64,000 nucleotides of DNA from Psychrobacter immobilis. Its GTDB lineage: Bacteria > Pseudomonadota > Gammaproteobacteria > Pseudomonadales > Moraxellaceae. A program made the position numbers and the translations under genes. The notes under the pieces were generated by a model. It was not told where the DNA came from. It saw nothing but the letters and a program-made list of their open reading frames with translations, and made no database searches. This document shows, one piece after another, positions 27,463 to 37,763 of the stretch (positions are counted from its first letter, which is position 1; each line of letters begins with the position of its first letter). Location of the stretch: assembly GCF_904846185.1 (NCBI RefSeq), contig NZ_CAJGZQ010000003.1:1-64000 (forward strand). The letters are read 5' to 3'.

Positions 27463-27506
27463 AAAAAAGCCGTGAGTATTAATGAATAATACCCACGGCT
27501 TTTTTT
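27463..27506 (+). terminator. terminator of ccsA-like gene
   Basis: Arms aaaaaagccgtgagtatta / taatacccacggctttttt with one mismatch and a 5-base loop, ending in T7. The symmetric A/T tracts mean it may also serve purU on the other strand. Confidence 0.85.
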
Positions 27507-27556
27507 AACCTTCTGTTAACCAGCACTTCTCAATTTAAAATCGCTCTAATTAAAGG

Positions 27557-28486
27557 CTAATTAAAAACCACGGTTTTATTACCCGCTACAATCACGCGGT
27601 TTTGTACATGCCAGTTCACAGCGCGTGCCAAGACATTACGCTCGATATCACGACCAATAGCGCGCAGCTCCGTCACACCTTGACGGTGAGTGACTCGGTG
27701 TACATCTTGCTCAATGATAGGACCTTGATCAAGCTCAGCGGTGACGTAATGCGCAGTCGCGCCGATGAGTTTCACACCTTTATCATAAGCTTGACGATAA
27801 GGGTCAGCTCCCACAAATGCAGGCAAAAATGAATGGTGAATATTGATGACTTGCATCGGCCATCGCTTGACAAAATCAGACGATAATATCTGCATATAAC
27901 GCGCCAACACTAGCAAATCATTGCCTTCCATCAACTCATGAATTTGCTCTTCTGCCTCTGATTTATTGTCTTTGGTCACTGGCACATGATGGAAAGTGAT
28001 GCCAAAGTTTTCTACCGATTGACGCAAGTCTTCGTGATTACTAACGACAGAGGTAATCTCGCAGTCAAGTAAACCTCGCTGATGCCGCCACAGTAAATCC
28101 AACAATGCATGATCAAACTTTGATACTAAAATGCCAACTTTCGTCTTAATCGCATTATTATGTAAACGCCAAGCCATGTTATGGCGCTTGGCTACCGTAT
28201 GCGCAAAACTGGCTTCAAAATTCTCAATAATCTCGCTCAATCCTGCTAAAGCAAACTCTAAACGCATAAAATATTGACCACCCTCATGAGCAGTTGAATA
28301 CTGATCGAGAGTGATGATATTAGCGCCATAGCGATGGATAAACTCAGATACCGCTTGCACGATACCGGCTTGATCACGGCATTTAATCAATAGCGTGGCA
28401 GTATCGATTGTCGTCTTATTAGACAGGTTATTAGATAGTTTATGAGATGAGTTTTTTGCTGAAGTAATCGTTGCAGTGTCTGACAT
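27557..28486 (-). CDS. purU: formyltetrahydrofolate deformylase
   Basis: A 309-residue PurU. An N-terminal ACT domain (about 25-105: LLIKCRDQAGIVQAVSEF) is followed by the hydrolase core with VNIHHSFLPAFVGADPY and the catalytic-loop GATAHYVTAELDQGPII. It hydrolyses 10-formyl-THF to formate and THF, balancing one-carbon pools. The frame is open upstream to an ATG at 28543, but neither start has a good ribosome site; the ATG at 28486 was chosen for length. The first 25 residues are Ser/Thr/Asn-rich. Confidence 0.93.
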   Translation of the reverse strand: MSDTATITSAKNSSHKLSNNLSNKTTIDTATLLIKCRDQAGIVQAVSEFIHRYGANIITLDQYSTAHEGGQYFMRLEFALAGLSEIIENFEASFAHTVAKRHNMAWRLHNNAIKTKVGILVSKFDHALLDLLWRHQRGLLDCEITSVVSNHEDLRQSVENFGITFHHVPVTKDNKSEAEEQIHELMEGNDLLVLARYMQILSSDFVKRWPMQVINIHHSFLPAFVGADPYRQAYDKGVKLIGATAHYVTAELDQGPIIEQDVHRVTHRQGVTELRAIGRDIERNVLARAVNWHVQNRVIVAGNKTVVFN

Positions 28487-28623
28487 AGTACGCCCAATCA
28501 AAAAATTAAACTTGCTACTGACTTTCAATACGGTCATTAGCATAGGAAACCGACTATTCTAATCGCTTTTACCTAACTTTGCTGATTGAGTTGGTTGTAT
28601 TTCGTTATTGAGGTTATAAATAC

Positions 28624-28654
28624 AAAAACCCCCAACGTGTGGTTGGGGGGTTTT
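28624..28654 (-). terminator. terminator of the Ig-repeat lipoprotein gene
   Basis: On the minus strand, aaaacccccc-aac / gtt-gggggtttt arms (one bulged base) around a 5-base loop, then T5. It lies about 50 bp past the stop. Confidence 0.85.
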
Positions 28655-28701
28655 GCTTGATAGTAGTATGTGACTGAGCAGATTACCTACTAGAGTGTGG
28701 T

Positions 28702-31700
28702 TTATTCGATTGTAATATTTCTAGAAAATCCTGAACCGTTACTATTAACACCTATTGTAGAACCCAATTCAAATGCTTGATTGAAGTCTACAATAAAGCT
28801 GTTATAGCCTTGTGCTGTTGTCGTTGGACTTACGCCGTTAATAGACACAGAGTAACTGGCTTGATAAGGAGATAATACTATTTTAGATGTATTTTTCTCG
28901 GCATTAATATTGACACTCAAACTGTTTACACACACCACACCAGCATCACCAAACGGGCTGGTATCACCAATCCAAGGAGAGAATAAGTTTGGATCCTCTA
29001 CTCTCAAGTCACTTGCCAAATATGGTAGAGAATAGTTAATACTTTGAGTATTTTCACTGCCATTTAAGAAAGTAGAAGCCTCAAAACGCACTTTTACCCA
29101 GCTTGAATAACGAATTGGATAGCGAATCTCAAAGTCTGCACGACCTTCTTCATCAGTCACGAATGAATAACCGTCATCAGATAGTGTGCCACCAATAATT
29201 GCTACGGGATTGATAGCATCAAGACTATTGTTGCTATTCACATCTTCATCACTATCTAAAGTATAGTTATATTCAGGACTGTCTTCACTAATAATCCAAT
29301 CCGTCTTCTGCAGTACAGGAACTAATTCTGCAAAAGTTATAGGTTCAGGTGTATTCACATTACCATCGGTGTCTGTAGTATTGGCCGCTTGATAAGTCAC
29401 ATTGCTATCAAGCAAACAAACTTTACCTTGAGCATATTCAATAGCATAAGACTTGATCGATACTTCTTTATTTGGTACCGCGCGCCCTGAGCCATCCATA
29501 ACAGATATTGAACCGCGAACCGTGTAATAAATATTATCAGTAGATAAGACATTACTAAACGCTAAGGTTGTATAAACCGCTTCTTTCGATACCGTAATAT
29601 TAGTTGTTTTGGTGCCAATGCTGGCATTGTCGTTTAATAAGCGAGCATTAATAATCACGCCACCGATAGGTGAGCTGGCATTGGCTTGATATACCACACG
29701 CGCCTCGCCTTTGCTGTTTGTCACTGCGGTAGCAGCAGATAAGCGGCCAGCTGATGAATCTGCAGCACGACTGAATACAACTGTTTGCCCTTCTACTGGC
29801 ACATCATTTTTGTCTTTAACCGTGGCAACAACTTCTGTGCTACTGCCGGGTGTGATGACTGATTTCACTGCTTGAAACAACATCTTAGCTGGCGTGGTGG
29901 CTCTAAAACGCGTATCTACGGTTGTTTGATACTTGAGCTGACCATTGCTCATCTCACCAAGCACTGTCGCTTGCAATACTGCAGTACCAGCAAGTGTCGA
30001 TGTCAGTACGACTGGAACTGTAATGATATTACCTTGAATATTGGCAGCTGTTATCGCTTTGGTTGAGATGACACTATTATTGCCAAATGTTCCAATCGTC
30101 GTCTGCACTTCCAAACGCTTACCAAGCAACGCAGTCGCTTCGGCTGTAGAGTTAGTACGAATTTGTATGTTGATATTTTGGGCAACATTGACATCATAAA
30201 CGTCTTCGATATTGATGAAGCTAATACCTGATTGCGATACCTTGACCAAATCAACACTACTGGTACTGCGCTGAATCGTTAATGCGCGCTCACCCGAGGC
30301 TCTTACAAAGACACGTAAATTACCGTTATTATCAAAAACCAAGTCACTTTCATTGACAGTAAAGCTGGCTTTACCATCTGTATCAGTAGTCGTATCATCT
30401 GCAATGACTTCACCTTCGCTATCAACAAGCTCTACTTTGGCATTAGCAATCGCGCGCCCTGCTCCATCCGTTAAGATAGATGACAAAGTGGTCGTACTAT
30501 TATCTTTTAGGTTTGTTTCAGATGCCGTTAGTGTGAGCGTAGTCCCGATTGCAGATAAGCTTAGGGATTTTTGTTCACGTACTTGCATACTGACAGTACC
30601 ATTAGCATCATATTGCGGTGTGACGATCTTAGCATTGATCACGACACTGTGATTTAGGCGAGCATTGATACTGTTGGCTGCTAACAATACACCGACATCA
30701 ACCCTGCCAGCCTCATCGCTTATAACTGTACTTGATGTGGTCAGTGCGGCACCGCTTGACTCTAAGTTTTCGATACTTAGCTGTACTGGTACGCCTATGA
30801 GTATGCCGCCCTGACTGTCTGTTACGACAAACGAGGCTTGCGTTTGGTCGCCGCCTGTAGTCAATGTTGGCTTATCAGATGATGCCAATAGCTGATAGCT
30901 CTCAATTGTTGCAGTATCTACTGCGACAATGTAGTTTTGCTCTAACTCAACATTTTCAGCAGTCGTTGTGGTCGCCGTCAAACGAATGCCAGCTTCTAAA
31001 ATCGCTTGATTAACGTTAGCACCACCTTCAAGTGTCAGGTTAAATGTCGCCACACCATCACTGTTAGTATTAGCAGTACCATTGGAAACGCTAACGCCTG
31101 TTCTTAGAGGATCATCAACATTTAAACTTACTTCGCGATTGGCAACAGCGCCATCTTCATTCTCTAAACGAACGAATACTTTAAAAGTATCACCTTTGGT
31201 ATTGACGACTTTATTTGCGCCTATAGTTAGGCTTTCTTTTGTACCGTTTACATCTGGTGTCACAGTTGTGACATTGGCTGCTTGAGTAACAATGTTGCCG
31301 TTAACGTCAGCAGCAGATAAAGCAATACTAATGCTACTACCGATAGCAGATTTTTGTGATTCAGTTAAGTTATTGGGCACGGCGATAGTGAATACAGCTT
31401 TACCCGAACTGTCAGTCGTTTGACTGTCAGATACCAAGGTAACTCCTTTACTAGCAACAGAAGCTGGCAGTGCAAGGAAAACTTTTTGACCAGTAACTAC
31501 GTTACCTTTTTTGTCTTTTGTCACTACTTCAATCTGTGTTTCACCACCGTTTAAGTTTAGAGCTTTTGATGAATTAACAAGCAAAGAAATAGCAGAAGCC
31601 ATAGACTGGACTTTGACATTAACTTGCTGCTTCTTACCTGTCAGTGTCTCAGTCAAAGTCGCTGTCAAAACTTCTGTACTTAGCGCAGCTTTTTGCTCAG

Positions 31701-34356
31701 CAGTCAGATCGTTTGAAACCACGACATTGAAGCTGACGAGACCATTTTCATTCGTATTTGCAGTGATATTAGAAGAGCCGATTTGACCGTTGACCGTCAG
31801 CAATCCTGCTAATGCACTATTATTAAACACTAACTTAATAGGCTGATTGGCAATTTGCTCACCAGAGGATTGGTCATTCAACTGGGCTTGTATGCTAGCA
31901 TTACTACCAACGTTATTGAGGATATAGCCTGCTTGGCTGTTAATATTATTGGTAGCATTCAGAATATTTAGAGTGACCACTGGAGTGATAATGGTGACTT
32001 TTGTGGCTGCAGAGTTATAGACAATACCGTTTTCGACATAAGACAGTTGATAGTTAATACCAGTATTTTTAAGGTCGGTACGTTCAGCGGCTGTTAGATC
32101 ACTTGGTATATTAACCGCAAATAAGGCATCACCATTGAAGTCAGTCATCGCCGACTGAGTGACAGTGACTCCATAACTAAGTGCCTTGGCTCCCAATTGA
32201 ATAGTAATTTCTTTATCTGAAACTGGCTTAACATTGCTACCTTTAGTCGTAAGCTTAACATTGATATTACCGTTACCACCTAGCTCACTGATAGATGGTG
32301 TCGCAATAGAAGCAAACTGAATGCTGGTTACTGGCTGCTCAACTTTGATATTTCCTGGCAACCTAGACTGAGTGCCATCCTCGTCCGTTATTACCGCTGT
32401 ATAACCAATGCCCGACTTTATCAAATTTTCACGTTGCGTTGGCGTTAAGCTTTTGCTGATGCCAATACTAAATTCTGCTATTCCACTACTATCAGTAATA
32501 AGCTCATTACCGATAATAGTGATTCCAGTACTTGTACTTTGATCTAACACTACTTTGACTGTACGACCCACTGCTGCACTACCGTTCTTACGTTTACCAG
32601 AAACTTGCAGTTTGAACTGTTCTGCTAGCGCGCTAACCGTCGTAGGTAAGCTTTGTGCTGATAATTGAATATCACTTTGACCTATGTCTGAACCAATACG
32701 AATCTGCTCGCTACTGACAGAGCTCGGTACTCCTGAAGACTCGATGATGCTTGCTGTTAAAGCAAATGTTGTCGCCTTTTCTAACTTCAATTTCTGATCT
32801 TCTGTTAAGTTGTTAGGCACTCGTACTGTGTAGCTAACTTCTCCTTTACTGTCTGTTACTTGCTCAGAGTTATTCTGTAGCGTTAATAGACCAGCATTAG
32901 CTAAGTCCTTGGGCAAGCTTGCTGTAACTTTCTGACCTGCAATGATACCGCCGCGACTATTGTTAACACGGAAGCTAATAACAGCACTACCACCTGAGCT
33001 TGATAGTTCTTTCTTGTTGCTTTCATTAAAGTTGATTTTATATTCTGCAGTAGGTAGATAAACTATGCTAGAAGCTGTTTTTGAGGTTGATGAACGATTA
33101 GGCTCAGTTAAGACAACCGTATAGCTAATACCGTCTTTGATAAGCGTCTTGCGGTCAGCCTCACTCACAGTCGCATCAACGTTCAAGGTCACATTGGCTT
33201 GCCCTTGAGCATTAAAAGTCACTTTGTTAGAGCTTAGGCTCACGCCAGTCAATTCATTATTAATTTTGATGGTAGCTGTCGACCCACTGATAGCTGTCGG
33301 TACTTTAGAATTTTTAGCAGTAGCAGTAATAGCAATAGTTTGACTGTCGCCATAAGCACTAAGACGACTAGAGCTACCAGTCGCTGTTAAAGCATAATCA
33401 GAGACAGGAAGCGCTGCTTTGAATTCACCTTTAGTTTCTTTAGTAGCGCCACTTTCTTCTGCAATATTGATAGCATAAGCAATGGCTTTACCTACTAGCG
33501 CTGTACGGTCAGCGACTGATAATTTATCATCAACTTGAATTGTAAATGTCGCTAGACCGTTATCATCAGTAACTTTAGTGCTACCGCCAACGATAGCAAT
33601 TCCTTTGACGTTGGCAATACCTAAGCCAACCGCTACATCTTTGACGCGAGCACCTTTACTATTTTTGGCAATAACACTAAGGGTTGCCGTATCACCATAT
33701 ACGTTTAAAACGTTATTGGAGACCGAGCTCGTAGTTAACGAAGTACTGATATCAAGCTCACTTTCGATAACTTGGGTACCGTCACCACTACCTTTTTTGC
33801 TGACTGAAACTTTTAGCTCTTGCGGTGCAACCGCAGTGCCATCTGCTTTCTTAGCAGTCGCTACTAACGTAAAACCATTTTTTATCAGGTCATCTTTATC
33901 AGCAACTGCTTGCGGATTGAGCTTTAATGCATATACTGCATTGCCATCATTGTCCGTGGTTTGGGTGCTTTGACCTTCGATAGTGATACCGTTATTTTCA
34001 GAATCCACTACTTTTAGAGTCACGGCTTTACCAACCATCGCTCCACCAGATACTTTTTCAACAGCTTTAACCGTAACGCTAAAGGCTGCTTGCTCATCAG
34101 ACAACTCAATAATAGTAGGCGCTGTACTCAGTTTTTGGATAAAGAAGTCTGGCTCGACGTCTGGCACTTGTTCGCCACCACCAGTATTACCATTACCACC
34201 AGTACCAGGTTGCGTGACACCCAAATCAGGCGCCGGTGCAACAGAATCTACGGTATCACCGTCACCGCCGCCACCGCAGCCTGCCAATGCTAAAGCACAA
34301 GTCAAAGAAGTGAGCTGAAACAGTTTAGAGGTAAAAGGCAATGAGCTATATGACAT
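28702..34356 (-). CDS. giant Ig-like-repeat lipoprotein (putative adhesin)
   Basis: An 1884-residue surface protein. A lipoprotein signal ends at LALAGC (Cys27), followed by a Gly/Asp/Pro-rich linker to about 66. Then come invasin/Big-1-type beta domains of 112-130 residues. At least nine share a consensus: 'T D..G.A.F.V.V...LT..Q+..L...GI.Y' starting near residues 136, 264, 383, 502, 622, 739, 869, 981 and 1098. Later domains (about 1150-1750) are ordinary Big-1 repeats, and the last 130 residues form a different, probably capping, beta domain. There is no autotransporter barrel or LPXTG anchor, so the lipid is the only visible anchor. Likely role: cell-surface adhesion; this is inferred from architecture. 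Confidence 0.88.
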   Translation of the reverse strand: MSYSSLPFTSKLFQLTSLTCALALAGCGGGGDGDTVDSVAPAPDLGVTQPGTGGNGNTGGGEQVPDVEPDFFIQKLSTAPTIIELSDEQAAFSVTVKAVEKVSGGAMVGKAVTLKVVDSENNGITIEGQSTQTTDNDGNAVYALKLNPQAVADKDDLIKNGFTLVATAKKADGTAVAPQELKVSVSKKGSGDGTQVIESELDISTSLTTSSVSNNVLNVYGDTATLSVIAKNSKGARVKDVAVGLGIANVKGIAIVGGSTKVTDDNGLATFTIQVDDKLSVADRTALVGKAIAYAINIAEESGATKETKGEFKAALPVSDYALTATGSSSRLSAYGDSQTIAITATAKNSKVPTAISGSTATIKINNELTGVSLSSNKVTFNAQGQANVTLNVDATVSEADRKTLIKDGISYTVVLTEPNRSSTSKTASSIVYLPTAEYKINFNESNKKELSSSGGSAVISFRVNNSRGGIIAGQKVTASLPKDLANAGLLTLQNNSEQVTDSKGEVSYTVRVPNNLTEDQKLKLEKATTFALTASIIESSGVPSSVSSEQIRIGSDIGQSDIQLSAQSLPTTVSALAEQFKLQVSGKRKNGSAAVGRTVKVVLDQSTSTGITIIGNELITDSSGIAEFSIGISKSLTPTQRENLIKSGIGYTAVITDEDGTQSRLPGNIKVEQPVTSIQFASIATPSISELGGNGNINVKLTTKGSNVKPVSDKEITIQLGAKALSYGVTVTQSAMTDFNGDALFAVNIPSDLTAAERTDLKNTGINYQLSYVENGIVYNSAATKVTIITPVVTLNILNATNNINSQAGYILNNVGSNASIQAQLNDQSSGEQIANQPIKLVFNNSALAGLLTVNGQIGSSNITANTNENGLVSFNVVVSNDLTAEQKAALSTEVLTATLTETLTGKKQQVNVKVQSMASAISLLVNSSKALNLNGGETQIEVVTKDKKGNVVTGQKVFLALPASVASKGVTLVSDSQTTDSSGKAVFTIAVPNNLTESQKSAIGSSISIALSAADVNGNIVTQAANVTTVTPDVNGTKESLTIGANKVVNTKGDTFKVFVRLENEDGAVANREVSLNVDDPLRTGVSVSNGTANTNSDGVATFNLTLEGGANVNQAILEAGIRLTATTTTAENVELEQNYIVAVDTATIESYQLLASSDKPTLTTGGDQTQASFVVTDSQGGILIGVPVQLSIENLESSGAALTTSSTVISDEAGRVDVGVLLAANSINARLNHSVVINAKIVTPQYDANGTVSMQVREQKSLSLSAIGTTLTLTASETNLKDNSTTTLSSILTDGAGRAIANAKVELVDSEGEVIADDTTTDTDGKASFTVNESDLVFDNNGNLRVFVRASGERALTIQRSTSSVDLVKVSQSGISFINIEDVYDVNVAQNINIQIRTNSTAEATALLGKRLEVQTTIGTFGNNSVISTKAITAANIQGNIITVPVVLTSTLAGTAVLQATVLGEMSNGQLKYQTTVDTRFRATTPAKMLFQAVKSVITPGSSTEVVATVKDKNDVPVEGQTVVFSRAADSSAGRLSAATAVTNSKGEARVVYQANASSPIGGVIINARLLNDNASIGTKTTNITVSKEAVYTTLAFSNVLSTDNIYYTVRGSISVMDGSGRAVPNKEVSIKSYAIEYAQGKVCLLDSNVTYQAANTTDTDGNVNTPEPITFAELVPVLQKTDWIISEDSPEYNYTLDSDEDVNSNNSLDAINPVAIIGGTLSDDGYSFVTDEEGRADFEIRYPIRYSSWVKVRFEASTFLNGSENTQSINYSLPYLASDLRVEDPNLFSPWIGDTSPFGDAGVVCVNSLSVNINAEKNTSKIVLSPYQASYSVSINGVSPTTTAQGYNSFIVDFNQAFELGSTIGVNSNGSGFSRNITIE

Positions 34357-34841
34357 GTTTTGGACTCCGCGTCAGCAGTAATTTATTCGAGCAAATAAGC
34401 GAAAATCATTACACAGAATCATAATAGATTGGTAATGATACATAGATTTACATTAATACCCGTTGTATTAACAGATTGTATTAAATATATAACAGCAACT
34501 TTACTGACTTTTGTTATAACTTACAACTAAAAATTAATTTTTACTATTAAATAATCAACAACATAGCCAGTGAATTTCAGGGTATAATAGCCATCCTTTA
34601 GATCGACAATAATCATAAAAATATTTGAGTATTCATCTCTTTTATGGTATAAATGTCGGCTTTAAAATTTTCTGAATTGGTACGCTTGTTATTTGCCTTT
34701 AGATAACAGCAATATCAACTCAACATTCATATAGTTTTGTTTGGTGCAAAGCTGCCGCTTGCTGTGTCCATGCCGCAAAAACGTGCAACTTGCCCAGACT
34801 GGTATGAGAAAAACTCATACCTCATAGATTAGGAGTTCGCC
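34357..34841. other. divergent intergenic region, adhesin / rpmB
   Basis: About 485 bp. Very AT-rich on the adhesin side. A good tataat lies at 34583-34588 without a clear -35, possibly serving rpmB with a long leader. A hairpin just before the rpmB ribosome site is listed separately. Confidence 0.5.
34801..34821 (+). promoter_or_regulatory. hairpin next to the rpmB ribosome site
   Basis: Perfect 8-bp arms ggtatgag / ctcatacc with an A5 loop, ending 9 bases before the aggag of rpmB. Placement suits translational control, but no experiment supports it. Confidence 0.45.
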
Positions 34842-35078
34842 ATGTCTCGAGTTTGCCAAGTGACTGGAAAGCGCCCTATGGTGGGTAATAATGTTTCGCA
34901 CGCAAACAACAAAACCCGTCGTCGCTTTCTACCAAACCTTCATAACCATCGTTTTTGGGTAGAGTCTGAAAATCGTTTTGTACGTCTACGTGTGTCTACC
35001 AAAGGTATGCGCACTATTGACAAACTTGGTATCGATAAAGTGTTAGCAGATATGCGCGCACAAGGTCAAAAAGTATAA
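34842..35078 (+). CDS. rpmB: 50S ribosomal protein L28
   Basis: A 78-residue L28: [20 protein letters not shown] start, basic core [18 protein letters not shown], and a C-terminal [18 protein letters not shown]. Full family length. A clear aggag lies 7 bases before the ATG, with a perfect hairpin immediately upstream. rpmG follows after 133 bp, the usual bacterial order. Confidence 0.97.
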   Translation: MSRVCQVTGKRPMVGNNVSHANNKTRRRFLPNLHNHRFWVESENRFVRLRVSTKGMRTIDKLGIDKVLADMRAQGQKV

Positions 35079-35087
35079 GTTAAGAAT

Positions 35088-35128
35088 AGCAGCTTAATAT
35101 TTCGATAATTTTCGTCATTTAAGCTGCT
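35088..35128 (+). other. inter-gene hairpin between rpmB and rpmG
   Basis: Arms agcagcttaa / ttaagctgct (10 bp, perfect) with a 21-base AT-rich loop, followed by tttctg. It may be a leaky terminator or a processing/stability element within the operon. Confidence 0.5.
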
Positions 35129-35211
35129 TTTCTGCTACATCTTATGTAGTTACTTAATATTTTAGATCCGTACCTATCGTTTGAAGACCCCTCATTTACA
35201 GGAAAGCTATC

Positions 35212-35367
35212 ATGAGAGATAAAATTAAATTAGTATCAACAGCTGGTACTGGGTATTACTACACCACTACTAAAAACAAACGCACTATGCCTGGCAAAAT
35301 GGAAATGAAGAAATTCGATCCAAAAATTCGTCAGCACGTGATGTTTAAAGAAGCTAAAATCAAATAA
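35212..35367 (+). CDS. rpmG: 50S ribosomal protein L33
   Basis: A 51-residue L33: [19 protein letters not shown], then [17 protein letters not shown] and a basic end. It is of the cysteine-free type (the CxxC zinc ligands of other L33 forms are absent), as usual in gammaproteobacteria. An aggaaag site precedes the ATG. It is the second gene of the rpmB operon and ends at a perfect terminator. Confidence 0.96.
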   Translation: MRDKIKLVSTAGTGYYYTTTKNKRTMPGKMEMKKFDPKIRQHVMFKEAKIK

Positions 35368-35423
35368 TTGCTATAATTTATAGAATATATTTTTATAAAT
35401 ACGTTCTATATATAAGTTACTTG

Positions 35424-35459
35424 AAAAAAAAGGGTATATCAATTGATATACCCTTTTTT
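35424..35459. terminator. rpmBG terminator
   Basis: Perfect palindrome gggtatatcaattgatatac (plus cc) flanked by A7 and T6; arms of 11 bp with no real loop beyond the centre. It also serves the convergent gene at 35533. Confidence 0.85.
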
Positions 35460-35532
35460 ACGCTTGCTACTTTTAATGATGATTATTTTAATTAACGACT
35501 ACTAGCCAACTTAACAGCAACCCATCTCATCA

Positions 35533-35844
35533 CTAACTATAGTGCGTCGGCTCTTTGTCATAAACATGCGCATGCCATTGGCTCATCTGCTTTTGCATAA
35601 TGACCTGAATCGCGGCATGAATCATATGCTGACCTATCGCTTGGGTGTCACTACCGAGCAGCTCTTTAAGCTTTTCAGAAAAATCAATGGTCATCAGCGG
35701 CGCTTCGTCTTGTTCCGCGTCACGTAACAATAAGCGACCATCTTCTGCCTCTACCAACTCAAGGGTAGTCTCTTTGGCAAATCCTGCAAATTGATCCGTA
35801 CTTTCGTTATCTACTTCTATATCATTATCAATATCGTATGGCAT
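35533..35844 (-). CDS. small acidic protein of unknown function
   Basis: A 103-residue protein. The start is the ATG at 35844 (MPYDIDNDIE), fixed by an aggaa motif 8 bases upstream; an open frame to 35880 adds 12 residues. The N-terminus is acidic; a beta-like segment (ETTLELVEAEDGRLLLRDA) and a helix with HMIHAAIQVIMQKQMSQWHAH follow. No known family is recognised. Confidence 0.65.
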   Translation of the reverse strand: MPYDIDNDIEVDNESTDQFAGFAKETTLELVEAEDGRLLLRDAEQDEAPLMTIDFSEKLKELLGSDTQAIGQHMIHAAIQVIMQKQMSQWHAHVYDKEPTHYS

Positions 35845-36029
35845 TAATTGGTTCCTCATTGTCCCGTCTAATACTTGCAAGAAAAATCGCGCGTCGCAAC
35901 ATTATTGTTTTACAGTAATACGGGTAAAACTATCTTAGTCATACAATGGACGCTTTGGTCTTGAAATTCAAGGCTTGTCACATAAGTCTTCTACATAAAG
36001 GCTTTTTAGGTGTGCTATCACTAATAGTA

Positions 36030-36341
36030 TTAGCGCCAGTAGCGTAATTTTGCCACAGTAAATAAAAAGGCAACAAACATACCGAGATAATACATGAGCT
36101 TTAACTCTAATGTCGGATCTCGATATTTAAACGGTAAGGCTACAGTGGCGGTGGCGGTCGGAAATATCAACAGCATAAGCAGCCAATTTTCGATGACATT
36201 GAGCCAGCCTTGTAAATCAGTACCGTTACGCAATGATGCCAGCCCTAGCAGCAAACAGGCGATAATTAAGCTGGTGAATAAGCCATTGGGTAGATCTTTT
36301 GGATAGATGATATTGGCAATCTTGGTCGGTATGATTCTCAT
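36030..36341 (-). CDS. small membrane protein of unknown function
   Basis: A 103-residue protein with three likely membrane helices (about 20-37, 48-65, 80-98), a basic C-terminus (KLRYWR) and a FKYRDPTLELK loop. No family recognised. The ribosome site is weak. It lies in a run of unlinked small minus-strand genes. Confidence 0.6.
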   Translation of the reverse strand: MRIIPTKIANIIYPKDLPNGLFTSLIIACLLLGLASLRNGTDLQGWLNVIENWLLMLLIFPTATATVALPFKYRDPTLELKLMYYLGMFVAFLFTVAKLRYWR

Positions 36342-36461
36342 GTAAAATTCCAGTCACGCTTGTAGCACGTGACTTAATAATTAAAAATTGTGTAAAAACA
36401 GCCTATCATAAATATTGCAATGCACTATTTACCAAACAGCTTTATCTCTGCTCATAAGACT

Positions 36462-36839
36462 CTAACTGTAAGTACCCATCAACCATAGCATCGATATACA
36501 AGAGGTTAAATAACCCAAGCTAATAGCATTCCAGCTCTCTATATGCATGCCTTTAACTTTGTTAAGTATCTTCGAACCTAGCCAAAAAAACAGGGGAATG
36601 CCCAGCATAAATGCAGGCACAATGACCGCAGCATGACGTAATACTTCACCAGTATCATCACCCACCATTAGCCGAAAGCCGTAACCTGCCAGACTTAGAA
36701 CCAAGGCAAATACAGCCAAGCCAATAGTAATACCCTTTGGCACCAAGCTGCGTTGCTGTGTCTCATTCTGAATTGGCTGCTCAGTGCTTTGCTCTGACTC
36801 AGGTGATTCTGACGAATTGATTGAGTTTTTTGTGTCCAT
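36462..36839 (-). CDS. small membrane protein of unknown function
   Basis: A 125-residue protein. The first 30 residues are polar (Ser/Glu/Gln-rich); three hydrophobic segments follow (about 36-55, 69-89 and 103-122). An aaaggtgaa motif precedes the ATG. No family recognised. Confidence 0.6.
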   Translation of the reverse strand: MDTKNSINSSESPESEQSTEQPIQNETQQRSLVPKGITIGLAVFALVLSLAGYGFRLMVGDDTGEVLRHAAVIVPAFMLGIPLFFWLGSKILNKVKGMHIESWNAISLGYLTSCISMLWLMGTYS

Positions 36840-36959
36840 ATTTCACCTTTACGTAACTTGCCGTTATGCATCGTTATCCGTTATACAGCACATTTTGCTA
36901 CTATTCTTTTATGACGAAAATGACTGACGAACGTATTTACCAATCACATAAGACCGTGG

Positions 36960-37652
36960 TTATTCATTACCATTAGCCAAAGCCAGCTCAGCACGCATAG
37001 CATCAATAGCCACTTTATAGTCATCTTGGTTAAAGATCGCCGACCCTGCCACAAACATATCAGCACCCGCTTCGGCAATGGCTCGGATATTACTGGCTTT
37101 GATACCGCCATCTACTTCTAATCTGATATCACGACCACTGGTGATGATGCGCTGACGAACTTGGCGAACTTTTTCTAACGTCCCTTCAATAAATGACTGA
37201 CCGCCAAAACCTGGGTTGACGCTCATCAATAAAATTTGATCTACCTTGTCCATCACATAGTCTAAATAATGTAATGGCGTTGCGGGATTCAATACTAAAC
37301 CACATTCAGCACCGCCATCTTTGATCAGCTGTAAAGAGCGATCAATATGGGCGCTGGCTTCTGGATGAAAAGTGATAACACTCGCACCTGCTTCCAAAAA
37401 CTGCTCAATCATGCCGTCAACTGGCGAGACCATCAAATGCACATCGATTGGTGCATCAATCCCATAATCACGTAGCGCCTTACAAATCATACTGCCAAAG
37501 GTGAGATTGGGTACATAATGGTTGTCCATTACATCAAAATGAATCACATCAGCACCTGATTCCAACACCCTTTCAACTTCTTCACCTAGACGTGCAAAAT
37601 CAGCTGAGAGTATTGATGGGGCAATAAGATAAGGTTTAGAAGGAATAATCAT
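36960..37652 (-). CDS. rpe: ribulose-phosphate 3-epimerase
   Basis: A 230-residue TIM-barrel enzyme interconverting ribulose-5-phosphate and xylulose-5-phosphate. Family motifs are complete: [33 protein letters not shown] (metal and substrate residues), [21 protein letters not shown], and [11 protein letters not shown] with the final AGSAIF. Full length. Confidence 0.97.
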   Translation of the reverse strand: MIIPSKPYLIAPSILSADFARLGEEVERVLESGADVIHFDVMDNHYVPNLTFGSMICKALRDYGIDAPIDVHLMVSPVDGMIEQFLEAGASVITFHPEASAHIDRSLQLIKDGGAECGLVLNPATPLHYLDYVMDKVDQILLMSVNPGFGGQSFIEGTLEKVRQVRQRIITSGRDIRLEVDGGIKASNIRAIAEAGADMFVAGSAIFNQDDYKVAIDAMRAELALANGNE

Positions 37653-37763
37653 AGTTGAGCTACCTGATTCTGTTGAAATAAAATACGAATAAAATAAAAA
37701 GAAACTAAGTACTGGCTTAAAAAAACTGTGCCTTTAAAGCAATAATATTAAGAACTCAAACCA

